Shown here: positions 51,228 to 59,960 of the stretch, piece after piece
Position numbering within the stretch: the stretch's first letter is position 1
Layout: every line of letters begins with the position of its first letter
Source: Acidimicrobiales bacterium
GTDB lineage: Bacteria; Actinomycetota; Acidimicrobiia; Acidimicrobiales; GCA-2861595
Direction of reading: 5' to 3'
Assembly (NCBI GenBank): GCA_036262515.1
Contig: DATAIT010000009.1
Span: 1 to 64,000 of the forward strand
DNA: 64,000 nt
Made by a program: the position numbers and the translations under genes
The notes under the pieces: model-generated
The model's input: the letters and a program-made list of their open reading frames with translations, nothing else
The model's database searches: none
What the model was told of the DNA's origin: nothing

Positions 51228-54110
51228 ATGGTCGTAGGACCATCGGGCGCCGCCAGCGCCACTGCGCTCGGGGGCTACCACCAGGAGACGGCCGCCGAGG
51301 TGGATCATGGTGCCCTGGTGCAGGAAGGGATCCTCGGACGACAGAGCGAGCTCGGCGCCTTGGGCGCGTGGCTGAATGCCGCACGCAACGGCTCCGGGCG
51401 CCTCATCCTGTGCGCCGGTGCGCCGGGTATCGGAAAGACGAGGCTGGCCCAGGAGGTCGCCGGCCTCGCCCTCGCCGGGGGGACGACGGTGGCATGGGGG
51501 CGCTGCGTCGAGGCGGAGGGGTCGCCACCCTTCTGGCCGTGGCGCCAGGTGCTGCGCTCCCTCGGGCTCGACCCCGCGCCTGCCATGGGTTCCGCGGTCG
51601 ACCCGGAGGATCGCTTCCGCGTGTTGGACGGTCTGGCTTCGACGATCCGCGAGGCGGCCGAGCGCACGCCGGTGCTCGTGATCCTCGACGACGTCCACTG
51701 GGCGGATGAGCCCTCGCTGCTCGTGCTGCGCCATGTCGCCCTCCATCTGGCCGACGGGCGCCTCGCCGTGCTCGCCACCTTCCGTGACATGGAGCCGGCC
51801 AGCCGCCTCCCGGTGGTCCTTCCCGACCTGCTGCGGGCGCCGGCGGTCGAGCGCGTCAACCTGCAGGGCTTCGGGCTGGCCGAGGTGCGCGAGCAGCTGG
51901 AGCGGGCCGGTGCCGGCGCCTCGGGCGACACCGAGGCCGAGGTCGTGCTGGACGTCACGGCCGGGAATCCCCTCTTCGTCCGCGAGGTGGCCCGGACCAT
52001 GGCGGACGGCACGTGGCGCCCGGACCGCCCTCCGCGCAGCGTCCTCGATCTGGTCGGCGACCGCCTGCGGCGCGTCTCCCCGTCGTGCCGCCGGCTGGTC
52101 CAGGCCGCCGCCGTCGTGGGCCGGGATTTCGGGCTGGGGCTGGTCGCCGCGTCCCTCGGTGAGCCGGTGGAGACCTGCCTGCCATTGGCGGACGAGGCGG
52201 TCGCCCACGGGCTCGTCGATCGGGTCGGGTCGGCCGCCGACCACCGGTTCGTCCACGCCCTGACGCGAGAAGCGGTCGAAGCGTCGCTGACCACGGCCGA
52301 CCGGGTGCACCTGCACCGGGCCGTCGCCACAGCCATGCAGGAGGGGTTCGCCGGCGAAGTGTCCGAGCACTTGGGCGACATCGCCCGCCACTGGTCGGAG
52401 CTTGCGCCCTACGGCGAGGCCGACAGGGCGCGGGAATGGGCGTTGCGAGCCGCCGACGACGCCGTGCAACGCCTGGCCTACGCCGAAGGAGCGCGCTTGT
52501 ACCGCTCGGCCTTGGCCCTGGCGGGAACGGCGGCGGGCGACGTCGAGCGGTGCCGGACATGGATGGCCCTGGGACGGGCCTGCTACTTCGCCGGCGACGT
52601 CCAGGGGTGCGCGGACGCCGCCGTGGCGGCCGCAGACGCGGCGCGAGCCGCAGGGGATCCCGAGCTGGCCGGCGAGGCCGCCCTCGTGCTCGAAGTGTCC
52701 GCCGACCCGGGCGTGAACGCCGTCGCCGAGCAGCTGTGCGGGCGGGCGTTGGACGGGCTGGGGAACGCCGGCCACGACGCGCTCCGGGCCCGGCTGCTGG
52801 CCCAGCGCAGCCACCTCGCGTACTACGACGGCGACGTGCCGCGCACCGAGTCCCTCAGCGCCGCCGCCCTCGAGGTGGCCCGGGAATCGGGCGACGACAG
52901 AGCCCTGGCCGCCGCCTTCCATGCCCGCAAGGAGGCCTGCCCGGGGCCGGGTGGCCGGGCGGAGCGGACGTCGTTGGCCGACGAGATGGCGGCGCTCGGG
53001 ATCCGGGGCGGCAACCGGCGGGCTGTCATGTGGGGTGCGTTGTGGCGCGTCGAGGTGCTCATCGAATGCGGTGACCTGGCCGGCGCCTCCGATGCCCTGA
53101 CGCGCCTCGAGGCGGCGGCCGAACGGGTGGGCGGCCCGATCAGTGCCTGGCACCACGACCGCGTGGCGGCCTGCGTCGCCCAGGCCCAGGGCCGCTACGC
53201 CGACGCAGCGGCGCTCGCCCGCCGCGGGCTCGAACGAATGCAGCCGGTCGAGCCGGGACCGGCACGAGGCACCTTCTTCGCCCTCCATGCGGCGATGGCC
53301 GCCCACATCGGGGCCACCGAAGACTCGGCGCCCTTCGTCGTCCAGGCCTTCCGGCCCCTTCCCCGCTTCCGGGGCATGGCGCCGCTGCTGCGTGCCCATC
53401 TCCTCGTGTGCTCCGGCCGGCCCGAAGACGCGGCCGCTTCCTACCAGCTCGCCGGGCCGATCGCCGGGTGGGCGCCCAACGGGTTCTACATGCTCGTCTG
53501 CTTCGTCGCCGCCACCGTGACGGCGGCCGCCGTCGGCTGCCACGACGACCTCGCCGTCCTGATCGACTGGCTGGGGCCCTACCGAGGCGAGCACGCGTCC
53601 GGTGACGGCGTGGTGTACTTCGGCCCGGTGGACCTGGCGCTCGGCCGGGCGGCCGCCGCGCTCGGACGATTGGACGACGCGGTCGCGGACCTGTCCGCCG
53701 CCGCCGAACTGGCCGACCGGGCGGGAGCGGCGGGCCATGCCGCCGAAGCCCGGTTCCACCTGGCCACGGCGCTCGTGGCGCGCGATGGCCCGGGGGACCG
53801 GGCCGCCGCCTTCGTGGCCGCCCGCCACGCCGACCGTCGGGCGCAGGTGCTCGGCATGGCCGCCTACATCGACCGCACGGCGGCGCTAGTCGCGTCCCTG
53901 GGCGACGCCGCTCCTGCCGCCCTGAGCCGCCGAGAGACGGAGGTCGCCCAGTTGGTGGCGGAGGGCCTGACCAATCGTCAGATCGCCGACCGACTGGTGA
54001 TCTCCGAGCGGACTGCCCAGAACCACGTCCAGCACATCCTCACCAAGCTCGGGTTCAGCACCCGCAGCCAGATTGCGGCCTGGCGGGCGTCGGCCGGCGC
54101 CGCACGATGA
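51228..54110 (+). CDS. LuxR-family ATPase (LAL-type) transcriptional regulator
   Basis: A 960-residue LAL-type regulator. The N-terminal AAA/STAND ATPase has Walker A GAPGIGKTR and Walker B VILDDVHWADEPSLLVLRH. A long helical/TPR middle is followed by a C-terminal LuxR HTH (LSRRETEVAQLVAEGLTNRQIADRLVISERTAQNHVQHILTKLGFSTRSQIAAW). I use ATG 51228; a later GTG at 51300 is an alternative. Target genes are unknown. Confidence 0.9.
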   Translation: MVVGPSGAASATALGGYHQETAAEVDHGALVQEGILGRQSELGALGAWLNAARNGSGRLILCAGAPGIGKTRLAQEVAGLALAGGTTVAWGRCVEAEGSPPFWPWRQVLRSLGLDPAPAMGSAVDPEDRFRVLDGLASTIREAAERTPVLVILDDVHWADEPSLLVLRHVALHLADGRLAVLATFRDMEPASRLPVVLPDLLRAPAVERVNLQGFGLAEVREQLERAGAGASGDTEAEVVLDVTAGNPLFVREVARTMADGTWRPDRPPRSVLDLVGDRLRRVSPSCRRLVQAAAVVGRDFGLGLVAASLGEPVETCLPLADEAVAHGLVDRVGSAADHRFVHALTREAVEASLTTADRVHLHRAVATAMQEGFAGEVSEHLGDIARHWSELAPYGEADRAREWALRAADDAVQRLAYAEGARLYRSALALAGTAAGDVERCRTWMALGRACYFAGDVQGCADAAVAAADAARAAGDPELAGEAALVLEVSADPGVNAVAEQLCGRALDGLGNAGHDALRARLLAQRSHLAYYDGDVPRTESLSAAALEVARESGDDRALAAAFHARKEACPGPGGRAERTSLADEMAALGIRGGNRRAVMWGALWRVEVLIECGDLAGASDALTRLEAAAERVGGPISAWHHDRVAACVAQAQGRYADAAALARRGLERMQPVEPGPARGTFFALHAAMAAHIGATEDSAPFVVQAFRPLPRFRGMAPLLRAHLLVCSGRPEDAAASYQLAGPIAGWAPNGFYMLVCFVAATVTAAAVGCHDDLAVLIDWLGPYRGEHASGDGVVYFGPVDLALGRAAAALGRLDDAVADLSAAAELADRAGAAGHAAEARFHLATALVARDGPGDRAAAFVAARHADRRAQVLGMAAYIDRTAALVASLGDAAPAALSRRETEVAQLVAEGLTNRQIADRLVISERTAQNHVQHILTKLGFSTRSQIAAWRASAGAAR

Positions 54111-54215
54111 GTACGCGGATGAGTCATCCGGCGGATGTGCCGGACCCCCCTCCATTCGTACCGTTCGTCCTGTGGCGCCGCACCGGCCGCCACCACCGGA
54201 CAAGGAGGAGTTCCC

Positions 54216-54506
54216 ATGTGGATCACCGTCGCCACCCCCCCGTTCACGAGTATCGACCAGGTCGACGCCGTTCTGGCCCAGCTTCCGGCCGCCCCCGAGG
54301 GCATGGAGGCCCGCTACGTCGGTACGACCGCTGACGGCGAGCTGCGGATCGTCTCGCTGTGGAAGTCCCGGGACCATGCCGACCGCTTCTTCGTCGACAC
54401 GCTCGGTCCCGTGCTGGCCAAGGTGCTGGCACCCGAACCGGTGGGGATCTCCCAGGCGCTCGGCATCGAGGTCGCCCGCCGGTACGAGAGCCAGCCCGTC
54501 GGCTGA
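54216..54506 (+). CDS. Small ferredoxin-fold (ABM-like) protein
   Basis: A 96-residue protein (MWITVATPPFTSIDQVDAVLAQLPAAPEGMEARYVG, ELRIVSLWKSRDHADRFFVDTLGPVLAK). The SLWKSRDHADRFF segment is typical of dimeric alpha/beta-barrel proteins. AAGGAGGAG precedes ATG 54216. It lies between the LuxR regulator and the P450; possible shared expression. Confidence 0.75.
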   Translation: MWITVATPPFTSIDQVDAVLAQLPAAPEGMEARYVGTTADGELRIVSLWKSRDHADRFFVDTLGPVLAKVLAPEPVGISQALGIEVARRYESQPVG

Positions 54507-54627
54507 GCCGGCAGCGGGGCGGGCGGTGGGGTCGGGTTCTTCGGCCCTCACCGCCTGCGCTGCGGTTGCGTCCCCCCCGCGTCCCGCCCGCGTGGACGGG
54601 CGGGATCGACGGGAGCAAGCTTGGTCC

Positions 54628-55998
54628 ATGGCGACTGCTCCGCCGTCCGCATCCGGCTCGTTGCTCCTGGGGGCGACCCTCGAGCTCCAGCGCGACCAGC
54701 TGGGCGCCTATGCCCGGGCCATGGAGGCCCACGGTGACATCGCCCGCTTCCGTGTCGGTCCGCCCGGCATCGGCTTCGAGTTCGACGCCGTGTTCGCACC
54801 CGACGGCGCCCGCCAGGTCCTCGCCGCCGACTCGTCGCACTACGTGAAGGACGCCCCTGTCATCGGCGAGTTCCGCCACTTCCTGGGCGACGGGCTCCTC
54901 GTCAGCGAAGGCGATCGCTGGCTGCAGCACCGCCGCATCGCCCAGCCGCTGTTCACCCGGAAGGCGGTCAGCGCCCACCTCGGCACGGTGGCCGCCGCCG
55001 CCGCCGACCTCGTCTCGTGGTGCGAGGGGGACGCCGCGGCACAGCGCCCGATCGACGTGCACGCCCTGGGCATGCGCTATGCCCTCCACGCGTTGGGCAC
55101 CACCGTCTTCGGTGACGACATCGTCCACGCCGCCCCCGTCCTGCGCAGGGTTCTGCCGCCGCTGGGCAACCATCTCAAGCGCCGGTCGCTCTCGCCGGTG
55201 CGCAGCCCCCACTGGCTCCCGTTGCCGGCCAACCGGCGGGCGGAGCAGATCCGGCGCACGGTGTGGGGCCTGGCCGACTCGCTCATCGCCGAGCGGCGGC
55301 GGACCGGCGGCGGTGGGAGCGACCTGCTCAGCCGCCTCCTGGCCGCCCGCGACGTCGAGAGTGGCGCCGCGCTGGACGACGACAGCCTGCGGGACGAGGC
55401 CATCATCTTCCTCATCGCCGGCCATGAGACCACGGGAAGCGCCCTGGCCTTCACCCTGTGGCTGCTCGGTCGTCACCAGGACGTGCAGGACGCCGTGCGC
55501 GTCGAGGTCGCCGGGCTCGGGGCCGGCGCCGACGGTCCGGTCGAGATCGAGCAGGTTCCGTACACGCACCAGGTCATCGCCGAGTCGATGCGGTTGTACC
55601 CTCCGGCCCACACGGTGGTGCGGCGGGCCTCCGCCGACACCGAGTTGCTCGGCTACCCGGTGCGGAGGGGCCGCATCATGGCCGTCAACATCTGGGGCAT
55701 CCACCACCGCCCGTCGATCTGGGACGACCCGTTCCGGTTCGACCCGGGCCGGTTCGCAGCGGGGGGCGCAGGGGGGCGCAGCCGCCGGTCGACCAAGTAC
55801 ACCCACCTGCCCTTCGGAGGTGGCCCTCGGGCCTGCATCGGCGAGCACCTCGCCATGGCCGAACTGGCGGGCGCCGTGGTCGCCCTCGTCCGCCGCTACC
55901 GGATCACCGCCCTCGAGCCCGAGCCGGGCGTCGAGGTCGACCTGTCGCTGCGCCCTCGGGGCGAGCTTCCCTGCCGCTTCGACCTCGTCGGTCCGTAG
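54628..55998 (+). CDS. Cytochrome P450
   Basis: A 456-residue soluble P450. The heme-binding loop is FGGGPRACIGEH with ligand C403; the I-helix has AGHETTGS, the K-helix E-S-M-R (ExxR), followed by FDPGRF. Length and features fit CYP102/CYP4-like bacterial P450s acting on fatty acids or related substrates, but the substrate cannot be read. No ferredoxin gene is adjacent. Confidence 0.95.
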   Translation: MATAPPSASGSLLLGATLELQRDQLGAYARAMEAHGDIARFRVGPPGIGFEFDAVFAPDGARQVLAADSSHYVKDAPVIGEFRHFLGDGLLVSEGDRWLQHRRIAQPLFTRKAVSAHLGTVAAAAADLVSWCEGDAAAQRPIDVHALGMRYALHALGTTVFGDDIVHAAPVLRRVLPPLGNHLKRRSLSPVRSPHWLPLPANRRAEQIRRTVWGLADSLIAERRRTGGGGSDLLSRLLAARDVESGAALDDDSLRDEAIIFLIAGHETTGSALAFTLWLLGRHQDVQDAVRVEVAGLGAGADGPVEIEQVPYTHQVIAESMRLYPPAHTVVRRASADTELLGYPVRRGRIMAVNIWGIHHRPSIWDDPFRFDPGRFAAGGAGGRSRRSTKYTHLPFGGGPRACIGEHLAMAELAGAVVALVRRYRITALEPEPGVEVDLSLRPRGELPCRFDLVGP

Positions 55999-56142
55999 CA
56001 GGCTGCTCCGGCCCTCGGATCCGTGTGTCTCGCTCCTCCCGGTCCGGTGAACCTTCCCCCGTCTCCAACCCCATGGAGCGATGAGTCCGGCGGTCGCCGT
56101 ACGTCGTAGAAAGGAGCAGGAGCGAGAGCGAGGGAGGGTGGT

Positions 56143-56898
56143 ATGCGGAACGTGGCGGTGAACGCGTTCGTGACGCTCGACGGCGTCATGCAGGCGCCGG
56201 GTGGTCCCGAGGAGGACCCCACCGGAGGGTTCAGCGACGGCGGCTGGTCGGTGAACTACTGGGACGAGTCGATGGGCAGGGTGATGGCCGAGTCCATGGC
56301 CGAGCCGTTCGACCTGCTCCTCGGGCGGCGCACCTACGAGATCTTCGCCGCCCATTGGCCCCGTGCCGGCGAGGGCGCACGGGACGACCTGGGCGGCACC
56401 GCCAGCGAGATCGAGGACCCCGCCGCCCACGCCCTCAACTCGGCCCGCAAGTACGTGGCCTCCCGGACGCTCACCACCGTCGAGTGGAACAACTCCGTGC
56501 TGCTCGAGGGCGACGCAGCCGAGGCGGTGGCCAAGTTGAAGACCGAGGACGGGCCGACGCTCGCCGTGCACGGCAGCAGCGACCTGATCCAGACCCTGCT
56601 GGCCCACGACCTCGTCGACGAGATCCGGATCTGGACGTTCCCGGTCACCGTCGGACCGGGCAAGCGCCTGTTCGGGGACGGCACGCGGTCCGCTGCCTTC
56701 CAGGCGGTCGCCAGCACGACGTCGAGCACCGGCGTGGTGATCACCACCTACCGTCGGGCCGGCGAGATCGAGCGGGGGTCGTTCGCCTTCGAGACGGCGA
56801 CGGACGACGAGTTGGCTCGGCGCAGGCGGCTGGCCGCCGAGGACACGGCCAACGCATCGGGCAGCACCACAACCGACCACGACCAAGCGAGGACATGA
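56143..56898 (+). CDS. Dihydrofolate reductase family (RibD C-terminal-like) protein
   Basis: A 251-residue RibD_C/DHFR-fold protein: VAVNAFVTLDGVMQAPGGP, LLLGRRTYEIFAAHWP, SSDLIQTLLAHDLVDEIRIWTFPVTVGPGKRLF. It carries about 45 extra C-terminal residues rich in Thr/Ala. Its stop overlaps the start of a VOC-family gene, a pairing common in actinobacteria. Confidence 0.9.
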   Translation: MRNVAVNAFVTLDGVMQAPGGPEEDPTGGFSDGGWSVNYWDESMGRVMAESMAEPFDLLLGRRTYEIFAAHWPRAGEGARDDLGGTASEIEDPAAHALNSARKYVASRTLTTVEWNNSVLLEGDAAEAVAKLKTEDGPTLAVHGSSDLIQTLLAHDLVDEIRIWTFPVTVGPGKRLFGDGTRSAAFQAVASTTSSTGVVITTYRRAGEIERGSFAFETATDDELARRRRLAAEDTANASGSTTTDHDQART

Positions 56899-57314
56899 TG
56901 GCGTTTCGTCCCTACCTCTTCTTCGGCGGCAACTGCCGGGAGGCGTTCACCCGCTACCAGGAGATCTTCGGCGGCGAGCTGACGGTGCTCCGCATGAAGG
57001 ACGTTCCCGGCGGTGAGGCGCCGGCCGGCAAGGAGGACCTCGTCATCCACGCCGCCATCAAGATCGGCGAGGACCTCCTGATGGCGTCCGACGACCCCAT
57101 GTCCGACGACTTCGGCCCGGTCCAGGGGATGATGGTGAGCTACGACGCCCGAGACGTCGACGACGCCACCCGGGTCTTCGAGGCGCTGGCAGACGGTGGC
57201 ACCGTCACCCAGAAGCTGGAACCGGCCTTCTTCTCGCCCGCCTTCGGCATGTGCACCGACCGGTTCGGCACGCCGTGGATGGTCGTCGCCGCCCAGGAGC
57301 AGCCGCCTGCGTGA
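56895..57314 (+). CDS. VOC (PhnB-like) superfamily protein
   Basis: A 139-residue glyoxalase-fold protein of the PhnB type: RPYLFFGGNCREAFTRYQEIFGGELTVLRM, MASDDPM, GMCTDRFGTPWMV. Translationally coupled to the DHFR-family gene (ATG at 56895 or 56898). Function is unknown; PhnB-type proteins lack a defined reaction. Confidence 0.9.
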   Translation: MMAFRPYLFFGGNCREAFTRYQEIFGGELTVLRMKDVPGGEAPAGKEDLVIHAAIKIGEDLLMASDDPMSDDFGPVQGMMVSYDARDVDDATRVFEALADGGTVTQKLEPAFFSPAFGMCTDRFGTPWMVVAAQEQPPA

Positions 57315-57389
57315 CCGAGCACACCGGGCGGCTCGGCGGATCCGCCGCGCCTGAGGTGGTCGGGGTCGTGACGTTCCGAGCCGGTGGTC

Positions 57390-57803
57390 TCAACCATCCT
57401 CGGCATGGGCGCACACCTCGAGCTCCATGCCGTCGATGTCCCGGAAGAACAACGACCACTCGCCGCCGAGGCGCTGGATCTCGCCGATGTCGGCGCCCGC
57501 ATCGACCAACCGTTGCTTGACCTGCTCGAGGTCCGTCAGGGAGTCGACGGCGATGCCGAAATGGTCGATGGCGCCCCGTCGGCCTTGCGTACGCCGCTCA
57601 CCGATGATCTCCTCCGGCGAGGTCTCGAAGACATTCAACGCGGCGCCGTTCCCGAGATCGAGGATGAACATCCGTGGGTGGTCCGGAGCGGCGTCCATGC
57701 GGAAGGTGACCTCCGCCCCGAACACCCGGCGGTAGAAGTCCGCATGCCGTTCGAGGTCCGTCGTGAGCGTCGCGACATGGTTGAACCCGCTGGTGATCGG
57801 CAT
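57390..57803 (-). CDS. VOC/glyoxalase family protein
   Basis: A 137-residue VOC protein: FNHVATLTTDLERHADFYRRVFGAEVTFRM, AIDHFGIAVDSLTDLEQVKQRLVDAGAD, LFFRDIDGMELEVC. The His and Glu of the paired metal site (H9, H79-region, E129-region) are present, so a metal-dependent reaction is plausible. Convergent with the PhnB-like gene. Confidence 0.9.
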   Translation of the reverse strand: MPITSGFNHVATLTTDLERHADFYRRVFGAEVTFRMDAAPDHPRMFILDLGNGAALNVFETSPEEIIGERRTQGRRGAIDHFGIAVDSLTDLEQVKQRLVDAGADIGEIQRLGGEWSLFFRDIDGMELEVCAHAEDG

Positions 57804-57860
57804 GGGGACCCCCTTCTCAGGACCTGTGCGCGAGCGTAGGCATTCCCGTCGTTCTATCGC

Positions 57861-57981
57861 TGCGATCGCAACCTCTCCACAAAGCCGTCACGGTCGTCAT
57901 TCCCGCACCGGTGCGGGGTCTGGATGCCCCGACATCACCGAAACGGCTCAAGCTTTCCGGTGTCGGGCGTCGAAGCCATAC
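57861..57981 (+). promoter_or_regulatory. Upstream region of the WAGSR subtilase: palindromes and promoter-like sites
   Basis: A 10-bp palindrome (57861-57870) and a 16-bp perfect palindrome CCCGCACC/GGTGCGGG (57902-57917) look like operator sites. Nearer the gene, CTCAAG, 16 nt and GTCGAAG resemble the sigma-28 style layout (CTAAA-N16-CCGAT), but the -10 part is a weak match. All inferred by eye. Confidence 0.3.
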
Positions 57982-57983
57982 CC

Positions 57984-59924
57984 ATGACTCCGAGCGCGCC
58001 CAAGCCACGCCCGTCCCGCCGGGCGAATCGCGCACTTGCGGCCGCCGCGGCCGCCGCCGCCACCGTCGCCGGCCTGCTGCCCATCAGCGCCGGGGCCGCC
58101 ACCCCTGTCGCGCCTGCTCGACCTGTCATCGTGTGGGGCGCGTCGGCCGGACGGGCGGCCGCTACGGTCGACGCCGCGGGTGGCACCGTCGTGAACTCGC
58201 TCGACCTCATCGGTGGCGTGGTCGCGACCTTGGATGCCGGCCAGGTCGCCGCCGTGAAGGCACAGGGCTTGTCCGTCGCCGACGACGCCCCGATGGAGGT
58301 GGCGTCCACCGACGTGGCGCAGGTGCCGGCCGCCGACCACCAGTTGGCCGCCGTCAACCCGGGTGGGGACTGGGACCTCGACGCCGGAGCGGGCGTGGGT
58401 GTGGCCCTGGTGGACACGGGCGTGACGGAGGTCGAGGACCTTCGGGGCAGGGTCGTCCAGGGTCCGGACCTGAGCGGAGAGGACAACGGCCGCGACACCT
58501 ACGGGCACGGCACGTTCATGGCCGGGCTCATCGCCGGGGACGGTGCGCTGTCGAGCACGGGCGTCACCCGCCACGTCGGCGTGGCTCCTGGCGCGCACAT
58601 CGTCTCGGTGAAGGTCGCCGGCGGCGACGGCGACACGACGCTCTCCAAGGTGCTGGACGGGATCGGCTGGGTCGTGACCCACGCCGACGAGCACGCCGTG
58701 CGCGTCCTGAACCTCTCCGTGGCGTTCCCGACGGTCTCGAAGAGCTACACGAGCGATCCGCTCTCCGCCGCCGTCGAAGCGGCGTGGGCGACGGGCATCA
58801 CCGTCGTGGCCGCCGCCGGCAACGATCCGTCCACAGTCCCGTCGCCGGGGCGTGACCCGTGGATCATCACGGCGGGCGCCCTCGACACGGGCGGCGCGCT
58901 CGGAGCAGCCGACGACTCGGTCGCGCCGTGGTCTGGGAGCGAGACGACGAGGTTCGCCACCAAGCCCGAGCTGCTGGCGCCGGGCGTCTCCGTGGTGTCC
59001 CTGGCCGCTCCCGGTTCGAGGATCGTCGCCGAGAACCCGGCCTCGGTCGTCGACGGCCAGTACCTGTTGGGCTCGGGGACCTCGATGGCGACCGCCATGA
59101 CCAGCGGTGTCGTCGCCGTCCTCACCGAGCACCACGCGGCCGCGACGCCCGATGACTTCAAGGCGGCGTTGGTGTCCACCGGCCACGCCGTGACGGGCGG
59201 TCCGGGCCGCAGCGTCGACCTCGCCGCCGCCGATCTGGCTCCGGCCGGCTCCACCGCGACGTGGTGGCAGCAGGCACCGGTCGCCTTCGCAGGCCTCGGC
59301 CTCGGCGACCGCATGCCGTGGTCGGCCGGTGGCTGGAACGGCGACGAGTGGGTCGGCAGCCGCTGGGCCGGCTCGCAGTGGGCGGGTAGCCGTTGGGCCG
59401 ATCACACGTGGACCGGGTCGCGGTGGGCGCAGGAGGAGTTCCCCGGAGCCCGCTGGGCCGGGTCCCGCTGGGCCGGGTCGCGCTGGGTGGGGTCGCGCTG
59501 GGCCGGCAGCCGGTGGGCGGGAAGCCGCTGGGCCGCCGAGCTGTGGGCCGGATCCCGCTGGGCGGGAAGCCAGTGGGCCGGTGCCCGCTGGGCCGGCAGC
59601 CAGTGGGCCGGCTCGCGCTGGGCCGGCAGCCGCTGGGCCGGATCCCGCTGGGCCGGCAGCCAGTGGGCCGGGTCCCGCTGGGCCGACGACGACTGGGCCG
59701 GCTCGCGCTGGGCCGGGTCCCGCTGGGCCGACGACGACTGGGCCGGCGCCCGATGGGCGGGCAGCCAGTGGGCCGGCGCCCGATGGGCGGGCAGCCAGTG
59801 GGCCGGCAGCCAGTGGGCCGGCAGCCAGTGGGCCGGCAGCCAGTGGGCCGGCAGCCAGTGGGCCGACATGTCCTGGACCGGTGCTCGCGCAGGGGACGGC
59901 TGGGCCGCCTCGCTCGGCGAGTAG
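57984..59924 (+). CDS. Secreted subtilase with C-terminal WAGSR pentapeptide repeats
   Basis: A 646-residue S8 peptidase. A signal peptide (RRANRALAAAAAAAATVAGLLPISAGA) precedes a propeptide-like region (about 48-110) and the catalytic domain with D144 (ALVDTGV), H175 (TYGHGTFMAG), an AAAGND oxyanion loop and S367 (SGTSMATA). From about residue 449 the chain is some 35 pentapeptides of type W-A-G-S-R/Q, with a few spacers (WADDD, WAAEL). Start ATG 57984. A sensor kinase follows 36 nt downstream. The repeat may anchor or polymerise the enzyme on the cell surface; this is inference. Confidence 0.93.
   Translation: MTPSAPKPRPSRRANRALAAAAAAAATVAGLLPISAGAATPVAPARPVIVWGASAGRAAATVDAAGGTVVNSLDLIGGVVATLDAGQVAAVKAQGLSVADDAPMEVASTDVAQVPAADHQLAAVNPGGDWDLDAGAGVGVALVDTGVTEVEDLRGRVVQGPDLSGEDNGRDTYGHGTFMAGLIAGDGALSSTGVTRHVGVAPGAHIVSVKVAGGDGDTTLSKVLDGIGWVVTHADEHAVRVLNLSVAFPTVSKSYTSDPLSAAVEAAWATGITVVAAAGNDPSTVPSPGRDPWIITAGALDTGGALGAADDSVAPWSGSETTRFATKPELLAPGVSVVSLAAPGSRIVAENPASVVDGQYLLGSGTSMATAMTSGVVAVLTEHHAAATPDDFKAALVSTGHAVTGGPGRSVDLAAADLAPAGSTATWWQQAPVAFAGLGLGDRMPWSAGGWNGDEWVGSRWAGSQWAGSRWADHTWTGSRWAQEEFPGARWAGSRWAGSRWVGSRWAGSRWAGSRWAAELWAGSRWAGSQWAGARWAGSQWAGSRWAGSRWAGSRWAGSQWAGSRWADDDWAGSRWAGSRWADDDWAGARWAGSQWAGARWAGSQWAGSQWAGSQWAGSQWAGSQWADMSWTGARAGDGWAASLGE
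59332..59890 (+). repeat. 15-bp tandem repeat array encoding WAGSR/WAGSQ
   Basis: About 35 consecutive or near-consecutive 15-bp units, each TGGGC(C/G)GG-type, encode W-A-G-S-R, W-A-G-S-Q, W-A-G-A-R and variants. The last five full units before the end are near identical (WAGSQ), pointing to recent expansion. The array is prone to length change and assembly collapse. Confidence 0.9.
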
Positions 59925-59960
59925 CCGGTCGATCCGTCGGCTGGACCGAGTGCATCCTCG

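Noticed and set aside
50682-53828. A 1000-residue open frame antisense to the LuxR-type regulator
   Set aside because: A GC-driven shadow; the plus-strand gene has Walker motifs and a LuxR HTH.
57861-57981. c-di-GMP (GEMM) riboswitch upstream of the repeat subtilase
   Set aside because: The GEMM core and tetraloop-receptor sequences are not present; only simple palindromes are seen.
59332-59890. CRISPR-like periodicity
   Set aside because: The 15-bp units are contiguous, in frame and encode WAGSR pentapeptides; there are no spacers.
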